A stretch of DNA of 59,855 nt, taken from NCBI GenBank assembly GCA_964512765.1, contig CAZEKF010000011.1:1-59855 (forward strand), in the 5' to 3' direction. Within the stretch, counting starts at the first letter, position 1, and each line of letters begins with the position of its first letter. The DNA is from GW2011-AR15 sp964512765 (lineage in GTDB: Archaea > Nanobdellota > Nanobdellia > Woesearchaeales > GW2011-AR15). The position numbers and the translations under genes are program-made. Below are positions 49,046 to 56,590 of the stretch, one piece after another. The notes under the pieces were generated by a model. The model worked only from the letters and a program-made list of their open reading frames with translations, searched no databases and was not told the origin of the DNA.

Positions 49046-50269
49046 ATGGCAGTATTTGATAATGTTAAAAAACAATTGGAAAAAGTACAGAAAATAACTA
49101 AATACAATAACAAAGAAATGAACTTATTATCTAATCCTAATAAGGTTATTGAGAAAGAATTTCCTGTTAAGATGGACTCTGGCGAGACTAAGAAGTTTAA
49201 AGGTTACAGGGTACAGTTTAACAATGCACGCGGTCCAACAAAAGGCGGTATAAGGTTTCATCCACAGGTTGATTTGAGTGAAGTAAAAAGTTTAGCATTT
49301 TGGATGGCTCTAAAATGCGCAGTTGTTAACATTCCATACGGCGGTGCAAAAGGCGGTGTGGAAGTTAATCCAAAAGAATTGTCACAAAAAGAATTAGAAA
49401 GATTGTCACGAGCATTTATCCAAGCTATTCATGAACATGTTGGTCCAATGAAAGACATTCCTGCGCCAGACGTATATACAACTCCGCAGATCATGGCTTG
49501 GATGTTAGACGAGTTTGAAAAAATTAAAGGACATCACGCGCCTGGCATGATAACAGGTAAACCAATAGAGCTTGGAGGCAGCCAAGGAAGAGGTTTTTCA
49601 ACATCACAAGGCGGTGCTTATACATTACGAGAGTTGTTAAAAAACAGTAAACCAAGCAATACAACAGTCGCTATCCAAGGTTTTGGTAATGCAGGAAGTT
49701 TCATGGCAAAGATATTGTTTGAATGGGGTTACAAGATTGTAGCAGTCAATGATTCAAAAGGCGGGTCGTATGATAAAAACGGTTTGAATGTTGAAGAATT
49801 GTTAAAGTTCAAATCAGAAACTGGTAGTGTTAAAGGATTTGCTGAAGATATTGAAAGTAAAGATTTGTTAGAACTTGATGTTGACGTGTTAGTACCTGCT
49901 GCATTAGAAAACCAGATAACTAAAGAAAACGCAGCAAACATTAAAGCAAAAGTTGTTGTTGAACTTGCAAACGGACCTACAACACCTGAAGCAGATACTA
50001 TTCTTGAACAAAAAGCAGTTATTGTTATTCCAGACATACTTGCTAATGCAGGCGGAGTGACTGTAAGTTATTTTGAATGGGTGCAAAACCTTTACGGATA
50101 TTACTGGACAGAAGCTAAAGTGCTTGAAAAACTTGAAAAAATAATGGTAACTTCTTTCAAAGATGTTAGTGAAACTGCACAAAAATACGAGACAAGTTTA
50201 AGAAATGGAGCTTACATACTAGCAATTAACAGAATTCTTAATGCAGAGAGATTGAGAGGGAAGTTGTGA
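49046..50269 (+). CDS. gdhA: Glutamate dehydrogenase
   Basis: This 407-residue enzyme interconverts glutamate and 2-oxoglutarate plus ammonia. Substrate residues are in GPTKGGIRFHPQVDLSEV and ALKCAVVNIPYGGAKGG (catalytic Lys). The dinucleotide-binding turn is AIQGFGNAGSF. The C-terminal lobe contains VELANGPTTPEAD. The start is ATG 49046 (MAVFDNVKKQ) with AAGGTGA six bases before. The TTG at 49028 would lie upstream of that site. TATA (TTTATAAAT) is near 49004. It is the only nitrogen gene in the window. Confidence 0.94.
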   Translation: MAVFDNVKKQLEKVQKITKYNNKEMNLLSNPNKVIEKEFPVKMDSGETKKFKGYRVQFNNARGPTKGGIRFHPQVDLSEVKSLAFWMALKCAVVNIPYGGAKGGVEVNPKELSQKELERLSRAFIQAIHEHVGPMKDIPAPDVYTTPQIMAWMLDEFEKIKGHHAPGMITGKPIELGGSQGRGFSTSQGGAYTLRELLKNSKPSNTTVAIQGFGNAGSFMAKILFEWGYKIVAVNDSKGGSYDKNGLNVEELLKFKSETGSVKGFAEDIESKDLLELDVDVLVPAALENQITKENAANIKAKVVVELANGPTTPEADTILEQKAVIVIPDILANAGGVTVSYFEWVQNLYGYYWTEAKVLEKLEKIMVTSFKDVSETAQKYETSLRNGAYILAINRILNAERLRGKL

Positions 50270-50289
50270 TTTACTTTTCCATTTGTTAA

Positions 50290-51060
50290 TTAATTATGTA
50301 TCTCAAAAGAGTGATCAAACAATTCAATTTGGCGAGAAAATAACGTCATTATATGTTCTTTAGCTTTATCATTATAAAATGTTGAGTAATGCCTATCATC
50401 TTTTCGTACTTTAGTTTTTGCTCTTGGTAGGTTGGTTGTTGGAAACCCTAGCTCTAGGCAAATAGTGTCATAGTCTTTTTGAAGATGATCAAACCTAATA
50501 ATTCTGTCAAAATAAGGTCTACCTAAAATATCAAAATAGTAATCGTTATTTGTCCAAATACGAGGATAATGAATAACAAAACCAGTAAAATTATCTTCTA
50601 TTATTTGATTTCTAATTTTGTTGAATCTTAGTCTATATTTTAAACTTTTTAATATCCTTTCAAGCGTAATTTCTTTACTACCTAATGTTTCAAAAAATCT
50701 TCTAGAAATATTTTTTGGTGGAGGAAATAGTTTTGGATTACTAGTATCATATTGCTTCCAGTACCATCTTGAAACAACTAGGTCCCAAGGGTTTCTTTCA
50801 ATAGTAATTTTTGTATAATTTCTCCACAGGTTACGCCCAATTCTTCTTCTTATTTCTGAAGGTGTCATATGAGTATAAAAACCAGAATCATTTTGAGGAA
50901 TTTGTTCATATTCACTCTCATCAATCTCGGGATTAAAATTTGATATAGAAGTTATAATATCTTGTTCTCCGCAATGTTCTGCTAAAGCAATTTCTATAGA
51001 AGTACCTGCAACTTTTGTAGGTTTGAAAAAAATATATTGATGTTCGTGTGATATAATCAT
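50290..51060 (-). CDS. Sulfotransferase family protein
   Basis: This 256-residue protein has the PAPS-binding loop KPTKVAGTSIEIALAEHCG near residue 13 (P-loop-like 5' site). The 3'-phosphate motif TIERNPWDLVVSRWYW lies near 85, and TKVRKDDRHYSTFY is near the end. This is the architecture of the cytosolic/Golgi-type sulfotransferase_2 family, which modifies glycans or lipids. No other PAPS gene is in the window. It may have been transferred; the acceptor is unknown. It is convergent with glutamate dehydrogenase. Confidence 0.75.
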   Translation of the reverse strand: MIISHEHQYIFFKPTKVAGTSIEIALAEHCGEQDIITSISNFNPEIDESEYEQIPQNDSGFYTHMTPSEIRRRIGRNLWRNYTKITIERNPWDLVVSRWYWKQYDTSNPKLFPPPKNISRRFFETLGSKEITLERILKSLKYRLRFNKIRNQIIEDNFTGFVIHYPRIWTNNDYYFDILGRPYFDRIIRFDHLQKDYDTICLELGFPTTNLPRAKTKVRKDDRHYSTFYNDKAKEHIMTLFSRQIELFDHSFEIHN

Positions 51061-51160
51061 TTGTGTAGGAACTAATCATTTATTTATAAATAATATATAT
51101 AAATTGGCTACAAAGTTAAGAAAACATTTAAGAATCTCCTTTTTCTCCTTTTGTTTTATT

Positions 51161-51523
51161 ATGAAAATCGCAATAATCGGCGCATCAAAAAATAAGGAAA
51201 AACATAGCAATCAAGCTGTTAGATTGTACAAGAATAATGATCATGTAGTTTTCCCTGTTAACCCGAACGAGAGAGAAATTGAAGGTTTGAAATGTTACAA
51301 TTCTGTTCAGGAAGTGCCTTTAGACATTGATTTAGTAGCTATATTTTTACCTCCAGAACTTGGTTTAAAAGTTGTTGATAACATAATCCAAAAAGGCATT
51401 AAGAAAGTGCATTTAAACCCTGGCTGTGAAAGCCAGGAAATTATTGAAAATTTTAAAAGTAATAAGATCAATGTTTCTGTGAAGTGTAGTATTAAACATT
51501 TAGAAAGTAATTTAAAGTATTAA
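51161..51523 (+). CDS. CoA-binding (YccU-like) protein
   Basis: This 120-residue Rossmann-like protein starts MKIAIIGASKNKEKHSNQAV, the CoA_binding_2 signature. It includes VFPVNPNEREIEGLKCY and LDIDLVAIFLPPELGLKVV, with LNPGCESQEI near the end in place of the usual W-x-Q-x-G-x-x. The frame is open from 51104, but the N-terminus of the family starts at this Met. The role of such proteins is not well known. It is followed, 17 bases on, by the membrane paralog at 51541. Confidence 0.82.
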   Translation: MKIAIIGASKNKEKHSNQAVRLYKNNDHVVFPVNPNEREIEGLKCYNSVQEVPLDIDLVAIFLPPELGLKVVDNIIQKGIKKVHLNPGCESQEIIENFKSNKINVSVKCSIKHLESNLKY

Positions 51524-51540
51524 TTCTGAAATTATTGTTA

Positions 51541-52218
51541 ATGGAAAGATATGTTAAATTATATGATAAATGGCACGAGAATAACCAGGATACTATAATT
51601 AAAGACAAGTTATTGTTTCCAAAACCTGATCTTAACGCGCCAATATTAAGGCACTCAAAATTTCATTTATTCTCACTTTACATTCTTGACCAATTGGATC
51701 AGTTCAGGAAATGGAAATATTCTAAAACAGTATTGTTTCTTGTGTTTGTAGCTTTGGTATTATTTTTTGAGTTCAGAGGTAATGTATTAGCAGTAATATT
51801 AGCGTTTACATCAGTTTTATTATTTTACCCAATGTCAAAATATGATTATGTAGGATTAGAGTTCAGTTTTTCTGCAATGATTATTTTATCTTCAATGTAC
51901 GGGTTCGGAGTTGGCATTTTAATGGGTAAAGTACCTAACTTAATAGGTCATTTAATAACTCACAGAATAGACTTTGAATTTATTTATGAATTAATTGTAT
52001 TTGCACCGATTGCATATGTATCATCTTTATTTACACTTAACACTATTATGTTACCTGGGTTGTTAATTATATTATTATACAATGCTGGAGATCTTTTATT
52101 TTATAGATACTCAGGTTTACTGACTTTAAAGAGGCTTACGTATGTTGTAACACATTGTTTGTTTAACGTTGCAATTATAGTTAACTTAGTTCCGTTTTTG
52201 CTTAGATTAGGATTCTAA
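51541..52218 (+). CDS. Membrane protein of the five-copy paralogous family (copy 3, divergent)
   Basis: This 225-residue protein has a cytosolic N-terminus of about 55 residues (MERYVKLYDKWHENNQDTII) and five to six helices. YVGLEFSFSAMIILSSMYGFG stands where copies 1 and 2 have their conserved (D/N)-x-x-x-x-F-x-x-x-L-x-x-x-x-G stretch, followed by a helix ending LITHRID. It is more diverged than the others. It lies 17 bases after the CoA-binding gene. The function is unknown. Confidence 0.62.
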   Translation: MERYVKLYDKWHENNQDTIIKDKLLFPKPDLNAPILRHSKFHLFSLYILDQLDQFRKWKYSKTVLFLVFVALVLFFEFRGNVLAVILAFTSVLLFYPMSKYDYVGLEFSFSAMIILSSMYGFGVGILMGKVPNLIGHLITHRIDFEFIYELIVFAPIAYVSSLFTLNTIMLPGLLIILLYNAGDLLFYRYSGLLTLKRLTYVVTHCLFNVAIIVNLVPFLLRLGF

Positions 52219-52255
52219 CAATAAACTTTTATATGGAATTGTTTTAACCTGTTTT

Positions 52256-52654
52256 ATGACTATTAAATTACATAGAAGTCAAAAGAATAATATTTCTACT
52301 GAAATGTATCTAAAGACGATTTTTCTGCTAAAAGAAAAAAATAACCAGGATCCAAGACCTGTTGATATTGTAAATGAACTAAAGTTATCAAAAGGAACTG
52401 TTTCTGAAATGCTGAAGAAATTGAATAATGAAAGTTTAGTAGAATATGAATCTTATAGTAGAATTAAGTTAACTAAAATGGGTCTTGAGAAAGCTGAAAT
52501 AGTTGTTGAAAAATATATGATAATAAAGAAATTTTTAACAAATGTTTTGAAAATATCTAAAGAACAAACACATGATGAAGCTTGCAATTTAGAGCATGCG
52601 TTTTCTGATGAGTCAATTCTTAAACTAAACAAATTATTAAATAAGTTTGGTTAA
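52256..52654 (+). CDS. DtxR/MntR-family metal-dependent repressor
   Basis: This 132-residue protein has a winged helix in residues about 15-70 (EMYLKTIFLLKEKNNQDPR, LKLSKGTVSEMLKKLN). The DtxR dimer-and-metal region follows, ending ACNLEHAFSDES with the conserved E-H. No SH3 domain is present, as in short archaeal MntR-like proteins. It probably senses Fe2+ or Mn2+ and controls the FTR1 permease 47 bases downstream, whose promoter has two perfect palindromes. It has its own TATA box (TTTTATAT) upstream. Confidence 0.87.
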   Translation: MTIKLHRSQKNNISTEMYLKTIFLLKEKNNQDPRPVDIVNELKLSKGTVSEMLKKLNNESLVEYESYSRIKLTKMGLEKAEIVVEKYMIIKKFLTNVLKISKEQTHDEACNLEHAFSDESILKLNKLLNKFG

Positions 52655-52698
52655 CCAAACATTTCGATAGTTTTATAAATAGTTCGGATATCCGAACT
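52645..52698. promoter_or_regulatory. FTR1 promoter with two palindromic DtxR-type operators
   Basis: GTTTGGTTAACCAAAC (52645-52660) and AGTTCGGATATCCGAACT (52681-52698) are perfect palindromes with the shared plan GTT-y-GG-nTAn-CC-r-AAC. Between them lies TTTATAAA (TATA box, 52672-52679). The second ends three bases before the FTR1 ATG. A bound repressor would cover TATA and transcription start. Confidence 0.8.
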
Positions 52699-52701
52699 TA
52701 T

Positions 52702-53505
52702 ATGATTGCAAGTTTTTTAATAACATTCAGGGAGACATTAGAAGCTGCTTTAGTTGTTGGTATTATACTAGGATTTCTAGTAAAAACTAAAAACACTAAA
52801 TATAATAATATTGTTTATACAGGAATAGGCGCAGGTATTATTGGAAGTATAATTAGTGCAGTTCTTTTTATTAATTTAGCTGGAGGTTTCACAGGTAGGG
52901 CTGAAGAAATTTTTGAAGGTATTGCAATGTTAGTTGGTGCTTTTCTGTTAACAACCATGATACTATGGATGATGAACCAGAAAAACATAGCAAAAGAGCT
53001 TAAACAAAAAGTTAGTTATGATATTAAAAATAAAGATAAGTTTGGATTATTTTTTTTAGTGTTTATTTCTGTATTGCGGGAAGGTGTTGAGACAGTAATA
53101 TTTTTAGGAGCGGCTAGTTTTGTTAATGGACCAAATACTTTACTTGGCGGTATGATTGGCGTTGTGAGTGCTATTTTTATTGGGTATTTAATATTTGTAG
53201 CTTCTGTAAAAATTAATGTTAAGAAATTCTTTAACATGTCAAGTTTCTTATTAATTTTATTTGCTGCAGGACTAACAGCTCACGGTGTTCATGAATTACA
53301 AGAAGCTGCTGTGTTACCAACATATATTGAACATGTCTATGACATCAATCATTTTGTAAATGAAAAAGGTACTGCTGGCAGTCTTATGAAAGGATTGTTC
53401 GGGTATAATGGTAATCCGTCATTGATAGAAATTATTTCTTATTTGTTATACTTTGTAGTTGTTATTGTATTATACAAATCTTTAAATACTTCCAAACCAT
53501 CATAA
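52702..53505 (+). CDS. FTR1-family high-affinity iron permease
   Basis: This 267-residue permease has seven helices. The two iron-binding R-E-x-x-E motifs are present, in ITFRETLEAALVVG (residue about 9) and VLREGVETVIFLG (residue about 130). They define the FTR1/EfeU fold. No ferroxidase or cupredoxin partner is encoded nearby. The start ATG 52702 follows the palindromic operator by three bases, so the message is near-leaderless. Likely repression is by the DtxR protein upstream when iron is sufficient. The next membrane gene starts 12 bases after its stop. Confidence 0.9.
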   Translation: MIASFLITFRETLEAALVVGIILGFLVKTKNTKYNNIVYTGIGAGIIGSIISAVLFINLAGGFTGRAEEIFEGIAMLVGAFLLTTMILWMMNQKNIAKELKQKVSYDIKNKDKFGLFFLVFISVLREGVETVIFLGAASFVNGPNTLLGGMIGVVSAIFIGYLIFVASVKINVKKFFNMSSFLLILFAAGLTAHGVHELQEAAVLPTYIEHVYDINHFVNEKGTAGSLMKGLFGYNGNPSLIEIISYLLYFVVVIVLYKSLNTSKPS

Positions 53506-53517
53506 TATTAGTAACAA

Positions 53518-54066
53518 ATGCAGAAAAAAGTACAATCTTTTTTTCACCAAGCAGAGCTTTTTATTATTGGTTTACTTCTTGTAATAGTTATTGTTTTTCT
53601 TTTGAAAAAATTAGTTTTGTTTGCTTTGATTTTTATGCTGGCAACTGCTATCCAGTATTACACGCACAAGAATCGTATTAACTTAAACTTTGGCCATGTT
53701 TTCTTTTTGTCGATATTAGTTGCTCGTGAGTTAGGTTCATTGTACGCTATTATATTACTAGTTTTTGCAGGTTTTATTCCCAAAGCCAAAACAGGCGATG
53801 TTGATGTGCCAGATTTGGTTGGCCTTCCTTTAGAAATAATAACTGTGTTTATTGTTAGTTTTTTAAATAATGTTAACTTGTATCTTGTTGGTATTCCTAT
53901 TGTTATTTTATATTATTTTATATTATTTAGTGTGGCGAAATTATTAGGAGATTCTCTGCCAGAAATGGCAACAGAAATAGGTTTGCCGTTTTTAATGAAC
54001 ATAATTTATTTCACAACAATCTCAGGGCCAATGGCAACAATATTAGCTTTAGTGGTTGCTAGTTAA
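53518..54066 (+). CDS. Membrane protein of the five-copy paralogous family (copy 4)
   Basis: This 182-residue protein has a short N-terminus (MQKKVQSFFHQAELFI) and five to six helices. INLNFGHVFFLSILVARELG matches the shared motif region of the other copies, followed by a helix ending AGFIPKAKTGDVD. It starts 12 bases after FTR1, so it is presumably on the iron-regulated transcript. That may hint at a role in metal or cofactor transport, but the other copies have unrelated neighbours. The structured element at 54101 begins 35 bases after its stop. Confidence 0.7.
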   Translation: MQKKVQSFFHQAELFIIGLLLVIVIVFLLKKLVLFALIFMLATAIQYYTHKNRINLNFGHVFFLSILVARELGSLYAIILLVFAGFIPKAKTGDVDVPDLVGLPLEIITVFIVSFLNNVNLYLVGIPIVILYYFILFSVAKLLGDSLPEMATEIGLPFLMNIIYFTTISGPMATILALVVAS

Positions 54067-54100
54067 ATAATATTTTTTAATAAACAATTAAGTTCTTAAT

Positions 54101-54264
54101 TTTTACAACAATAATAGCAGTTCTAAAAAATCCAAAGGATTTTTGGAACCCCGAAAATCTTCGATTTTCGATGGCGACGGTCTTTTCAAGACCTATTCCA
54201 GTGACCAGAACTCCACACTGCGTATGGAAATCTGTTCACTTCCATCGCGCTATTGTTGTTAAAA
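54101..54264 (+). ncRNA. Structured RNA element, type A, with a palindromic insert
   Basis: The element is closed by TTTTACAACAATAATAGC against GCTATTGTTGTTAAAA. The core reads GCGACGG, TCTT-hairpin-AAGA, CCTATTCCA, then GTGACCAG pairing with CTGTTCAC around a CTCCAC-CTGCGT-TGGA hairpin, then TTCCATCG. It matches the 35553-35675 element in order, with changed but still paired stems. At 54119-54172 it holds the two-hairpin palindromic module. It fills the gap 54067-54340 before the toxin-antitoxin pair. It could be a non-coding RNA, a mobile-element-like sequence, or a leader. Confidence 0.62.
54119..54172 (+). repeat. Palindromic element relative inside the structured RNA
   Basis: The AGTTCTAAAA opening is followed by AAAAATCC pairing with GGATTTTT, then GGAACCCC, then CGAAAATC pairing with GATTTTCG across TTC. 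The outer GTTC pairs GAAC. This is the same two-hairpin plan and spacer GGAACCCC as the coding copies at 4284 and 44782. The comparable element at 35553 lacks this block. Confidence 0.65.
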
Positions 54265-54322
54265 TTAAATGAATTATATTAGTCGATTATGTCAAAAAAC
54301 AAAATATTTAAATATTTCTTCA

Positions 54323-54338
54323 TATATCAATTGATATA
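54323..54338. promoter_or_regulatory. 16-bp palindromic operator of the toxin-antitoxin operon
   Basis: TATATCAATTGATATA is a perfect palindrome, ending two bases before the antitoxin ATG 54341. TATTTAAAT just upstream (54304-54312) is a TATA-type box. The usual arrangement is autorepression by the antitoxin. Confidence 0.65.
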
Positions 54339-54340
54339 AG

Positions 54341-54607
54341 ATGAATCAAAAACCTGTTGCACGAAGTCCAACTCTAGAATCGGTCATTATGGTAGAAAAA
54401 ACAATAAAACGGTTTAGTCAAGAATGTGGAAAATACCAATTATGGAAAAAACTTCCAAGAAAAATGATGTATCAAACATATTTAGTAGTATTAGATTATT
54501 TGGAAAAGTCTGGAAAAATAATGATTGATAAACAAGGTGTTATTATTTGGATATATGATCCAGAAGGTATTAAGAAAATTCTTTCAAAAGGCGTAAAACT
54601 AAGATGA
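54341..54607 (+). CDS. Antitoxin-like winged-helix protein
   Basis: This 88-residue protein begins MNQKPVARSPTLESVIMVEK. A winged-helix region follows (KLPRKMMYQTYLVVLDYLEK, SGKIMIDKQGVIIWIYDPEG), a form that in archaea commonly accompanies RelE-type toxins. It precedes and overlaps the toxin gene by four bases (ATGA), so the pair is translationally coupled. A palindrome lies directly before its start. It is expected to bind the toxin and the operator. Confidence 0.78.
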   Translation: MNQKPVARSPTLESVIMVEKTIKRFSQECGKYQLWKKLPRKMMYQTYLVVLDYLEKSGKIMIDKQGVIIWIYDPEGIKKILSKGVKLR

Positions 54608-54942
54608 ATTATAAACCTAAATTTGTTACTTTTGCAGATAAGAAAACAGAAGATACCTTTGAAGAATTAAAAAAAAGTAAGTATGAAAACAAAAAACTTT
54701 TTGAGTTTATTACTAGAGCAATTATTGATTTGAAAAAAGATCCAACTTGTGGTGTCCGGATCCAAAAGAAACTTTGGCCAAAAGAATACATAAGCAAATA
54801 TAGAATTACTAACCTTTGGAAGTATAATCTACCTAACGCATGGAGATTAGTATATACAATAAAAGCAGATGACGTCAGTATTATATCAATAATTCTAGAG
54901 TGGTTTGATCACAAAGAATACGATATGAAATTCAAATATTAA
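54604..54942 (+). CDS. RelE/ParE-like toxin
   Basis: This 112-residue basic protein has the RelE-fold pattern FEELKKSKYENKKLFEFITR, then GVRIQKKLWPKEYISKYRIT, and ends NAWRLVYTI, followed by IILEWFDHKEYDMKF. The WRLVY and W-x-x-H-K-x-Y tail is typical of archaeal RelE/YafQ-type mRNA interferases. Its antitoxin overlaps upstream. Its 3' end overlaps the convergent Pth2 gene by four bases, so the module is squeezed beside a housekeeping gene. The toxic activity is inferred from fold and arrangement. Confidence 0.8.
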   Translation: MNYKPKFVTFADKKTEDTFEELKKSKYENKKLFEFITRAIIDLKKDPTCGVRIQKKLWPKEYISKYRITNLWKYNLPNAWRLVYTIKADDVSIISIILEWFDHKEYDMKFKY

Positions 54943-55283
54943 ACTAATTTTAAATCAGAAGTAATTTCATCGATTTTATCTTCATCATCTGGACCAATAG
55001 CTACACAAGTTTCTGTGCCAGGTGCAATCACAGTTTTACCTGCATCTGTTATTAATGCTGTTGTTAATCCCACATCTTTAGCTAGTTGATTGTATTTATG
55101 TAATTCTTTTTTATCAGTTACTTTAAGAACAATTTTAGCAGAACCTGATGAACGCCATTCCTTAACTTTTTCTTTGTCAGAACGTAGAACAGCTTCAACT
55201 GATGCGTGTGCTACTTGAGCACTCATTTTGCCTTTCGGCAGTTTTAAATCTGCTCTGACTAAGATGGATTGTTTGAGTTGCAT
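54939..55283 (-). CDS. pth2: Peptidyl-tRNA hydrolase, Pth2 type
   Basis: This 114-residue enzyme releases peptides from peptidyl-tRNA. The Pth2 signature is present: QSILVRADLKLPKGKMSAQV, then AHASVEAVLRSD, with KIVLKVTDKKELHKY, AGKTVIAPGTETCVAIGP and a final E-I-T-x-x-L. This is the archaeal and eukaryotic form, unrelated to bacterial Pth. It is convergent with the toxin gene by a four-base overlap. The short AT-rich upstream region fits a leaderless message. Confidence 0.96.
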   Translation of the reverse strand: MQLKQSILVRADLKLPKGKMSAQVAHASVEAVLRSDKEKVKEWRSSGSAKIVLKVTDKKELHKYNQLAKDVGLTTALITDAGKTVIAPGTETCVAIGPDDEDKIDEITSDLKLV

Positions 55284-55334
55284 GTATTAATAAGAATTAA
55301 TGAAGTTTAAAAAAGTTTAGTTTAGTTTTTTTTT

Positions 55335-56375
55335 CTATTCCTGATACAATTCTACATTGTTACGTCCATTTTGCTTTGCAATGTACAGTGCTTGGTCGGC
55401 ACAGTCAAGTAATGTTTCAAGTTTTGGCATTCCAAACTCAAGTTCGGCTACTCCCAAACTTACTGAAATTTTTAAATCTTTTTTACTTCCATCACTTAAT
55501 TCAACAGTAAAAGGTTGATCATTAATTCCTGTTCTAATTCGTTCAGCAGCATCATAAGCAACCTTTTGAGTCGCTTCAGGTAATAATACTGAAATTTCTT
55601 CTCCTCCGTATCGACCAAAGGTATCAATGGGTCTTAAAGAATCTGAAATTCTTTGTTTCATTCCTCGTAATACCTGATCACCAACTTTATGACCATATAT
55701 ATCATTTACTTGTTTAAAATGATCTATGTCTAACATAATCACAGAAAGAGGTTGTTTTATTCCTGTGTATTGCCCCTTTTGTGCATCATGTTGACGATTA
55801 TGTGCTCGATCAAATTCATTATATCCAAGATTAAAAAAATGGCGCCTATTAAACATGCCTGTTAAGGGATCTGTTATTGCATGCCTTTGAATTTCTTCAT
55901 AAATTTGTATATTTTCTAATACCAAAGCAGTTTTTTTTGCTGTCGCAATACCCCATTCAAGATCAAAATTATTGACAGCATCAGGTGTCATTAGTTTGTG
56001 CTTATTTAATTGAATGAAACCATAACACACCCCATCTAACACTATTGGAAAACCTACATAACCTAGAATCGCATCACTTGTCGGAAATGGTTTCCAATTA
56101 GGATCTGATTTTGTATCAGGGACAATTACTGGTTCAAAACTTGTATGCATCTCATTTAAAAAATACGATTCCTCTAGAGTTAAATCAGAAGGGAGTAAGC
56201 TTTCTACTCCATCACCATTTTGAAAAGCAGCAATCCACATTCGTTCATCCATATCTATTAAAGTAATATTGGCAGAATCAGCAGGACAATATGTCCTAAC
56301 AGTTGTCAATACACTATCTAAAAATTGCAATAGACCATATTCACTAAATCTGATTGAAGTTAATTCTAACAACAT
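55335..56375 (-). CDS. GAF-GGDEF protein (probable diguanylate cyclase), N-terminus disrupted
   Basis: The 346-residue frame holds a GAF domain (residues about 15-160, with ILGYVGFPIVLDGVCYGFIQ) and a GGDEF domain opening DPLTGMFNRRHFF. The active-site loop is RYGGEEISVLLPEA (G-G-E-E variant). RPID five residues ahead matches the RxxD inhibitory site. The protein would make cyclic di-GMP, unusual in archaea. Before its ATG lies a frame from 56463 (MSINNQIQELQEQLHKKD and onward) that meets a stop only because of a 34-bp tandem duplication at 56352-56419. The intact gene probably started at 56463. It was probably acquired from bacteria. Confidence 0.82.
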   Translation of the reverse strand: MLLELTSIRFSEYGLLQFLDSVLTTVRTYCPADSANITLIDMDERMWIAAFQNGDGVESLLPSDLTLEESYFLNEMHTSFEPVIVPDTKSDPNWKPFPTSDAILGYVGFPIVLDGVCYGFIQLNKHKLMTPDAVNNFDLEWGIATAKKTALVLENIQIYEEIQRHAITDPLTGMFNRRHFFNLGYNEFDRAHNRQHDAQKGQYTGIKQPLSVIMLDIDHFKQVNDIYGHKVGDQVLRGMKQRISDSLRPIDTFGRYGGEEISVLLPEATQKVAYDAAERIRTGINDQPFTVELSDGSKKDLKISVSLGVAELEFGMPKLETLLDCADQALYIAKQNGRNNVELYQE

Positions 56376-56419
56376 GTCCTTTTTAGATTGAAGTTAATTC
56401 TAACAACATGTCCTTTTTA
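56352..56419. repeat. 34-bp perfect tandem duplication at the GGDEF gene start
   Basis: Two identical 34-base units (56352-56385 and 56386-56419), each containing the start codon and the codons MLLELTSI. As 34 is not a multiple of three, the upstream frame is shifted into a TAA stop. The second unit provides a new ATG start for the main frame. The region 56464-56590 upstream is AT-rich and holds promoters only. Confidence 0.9.
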
Positions 56420-56590
56420 TGTAGTTGTTCTTGAAGTTCTTGTATCTGATTATTGATAGACATTATTAGTATATGTGAAAACTCATCCTTTATAAATCTT
56501 TCTATTATTTTACTACTAATTAGTACTAAATGTGCTTAGATTACTTAGATTTCAGTTAAATTTAATAATTAAACAAACCTATATATGTAA

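Noticed and set aside
51418..51438. Hairpin CCTGGCT/AGCCAGG in the CoA-binding gene, looking like another palindromic insert
   Set aside because: The encoded residues LNPGCES fit the family at this position, so it is native sequence and not an insertion.
35553..54264. The two structured elements as tRNA, 5S rRNA, SRP RNA or RNase P RNA
   Set aside because: No T-loop consensus, no GAGGAAAGTCC-type RNase P core, no SRP tetraloop region and no 5S core were found.
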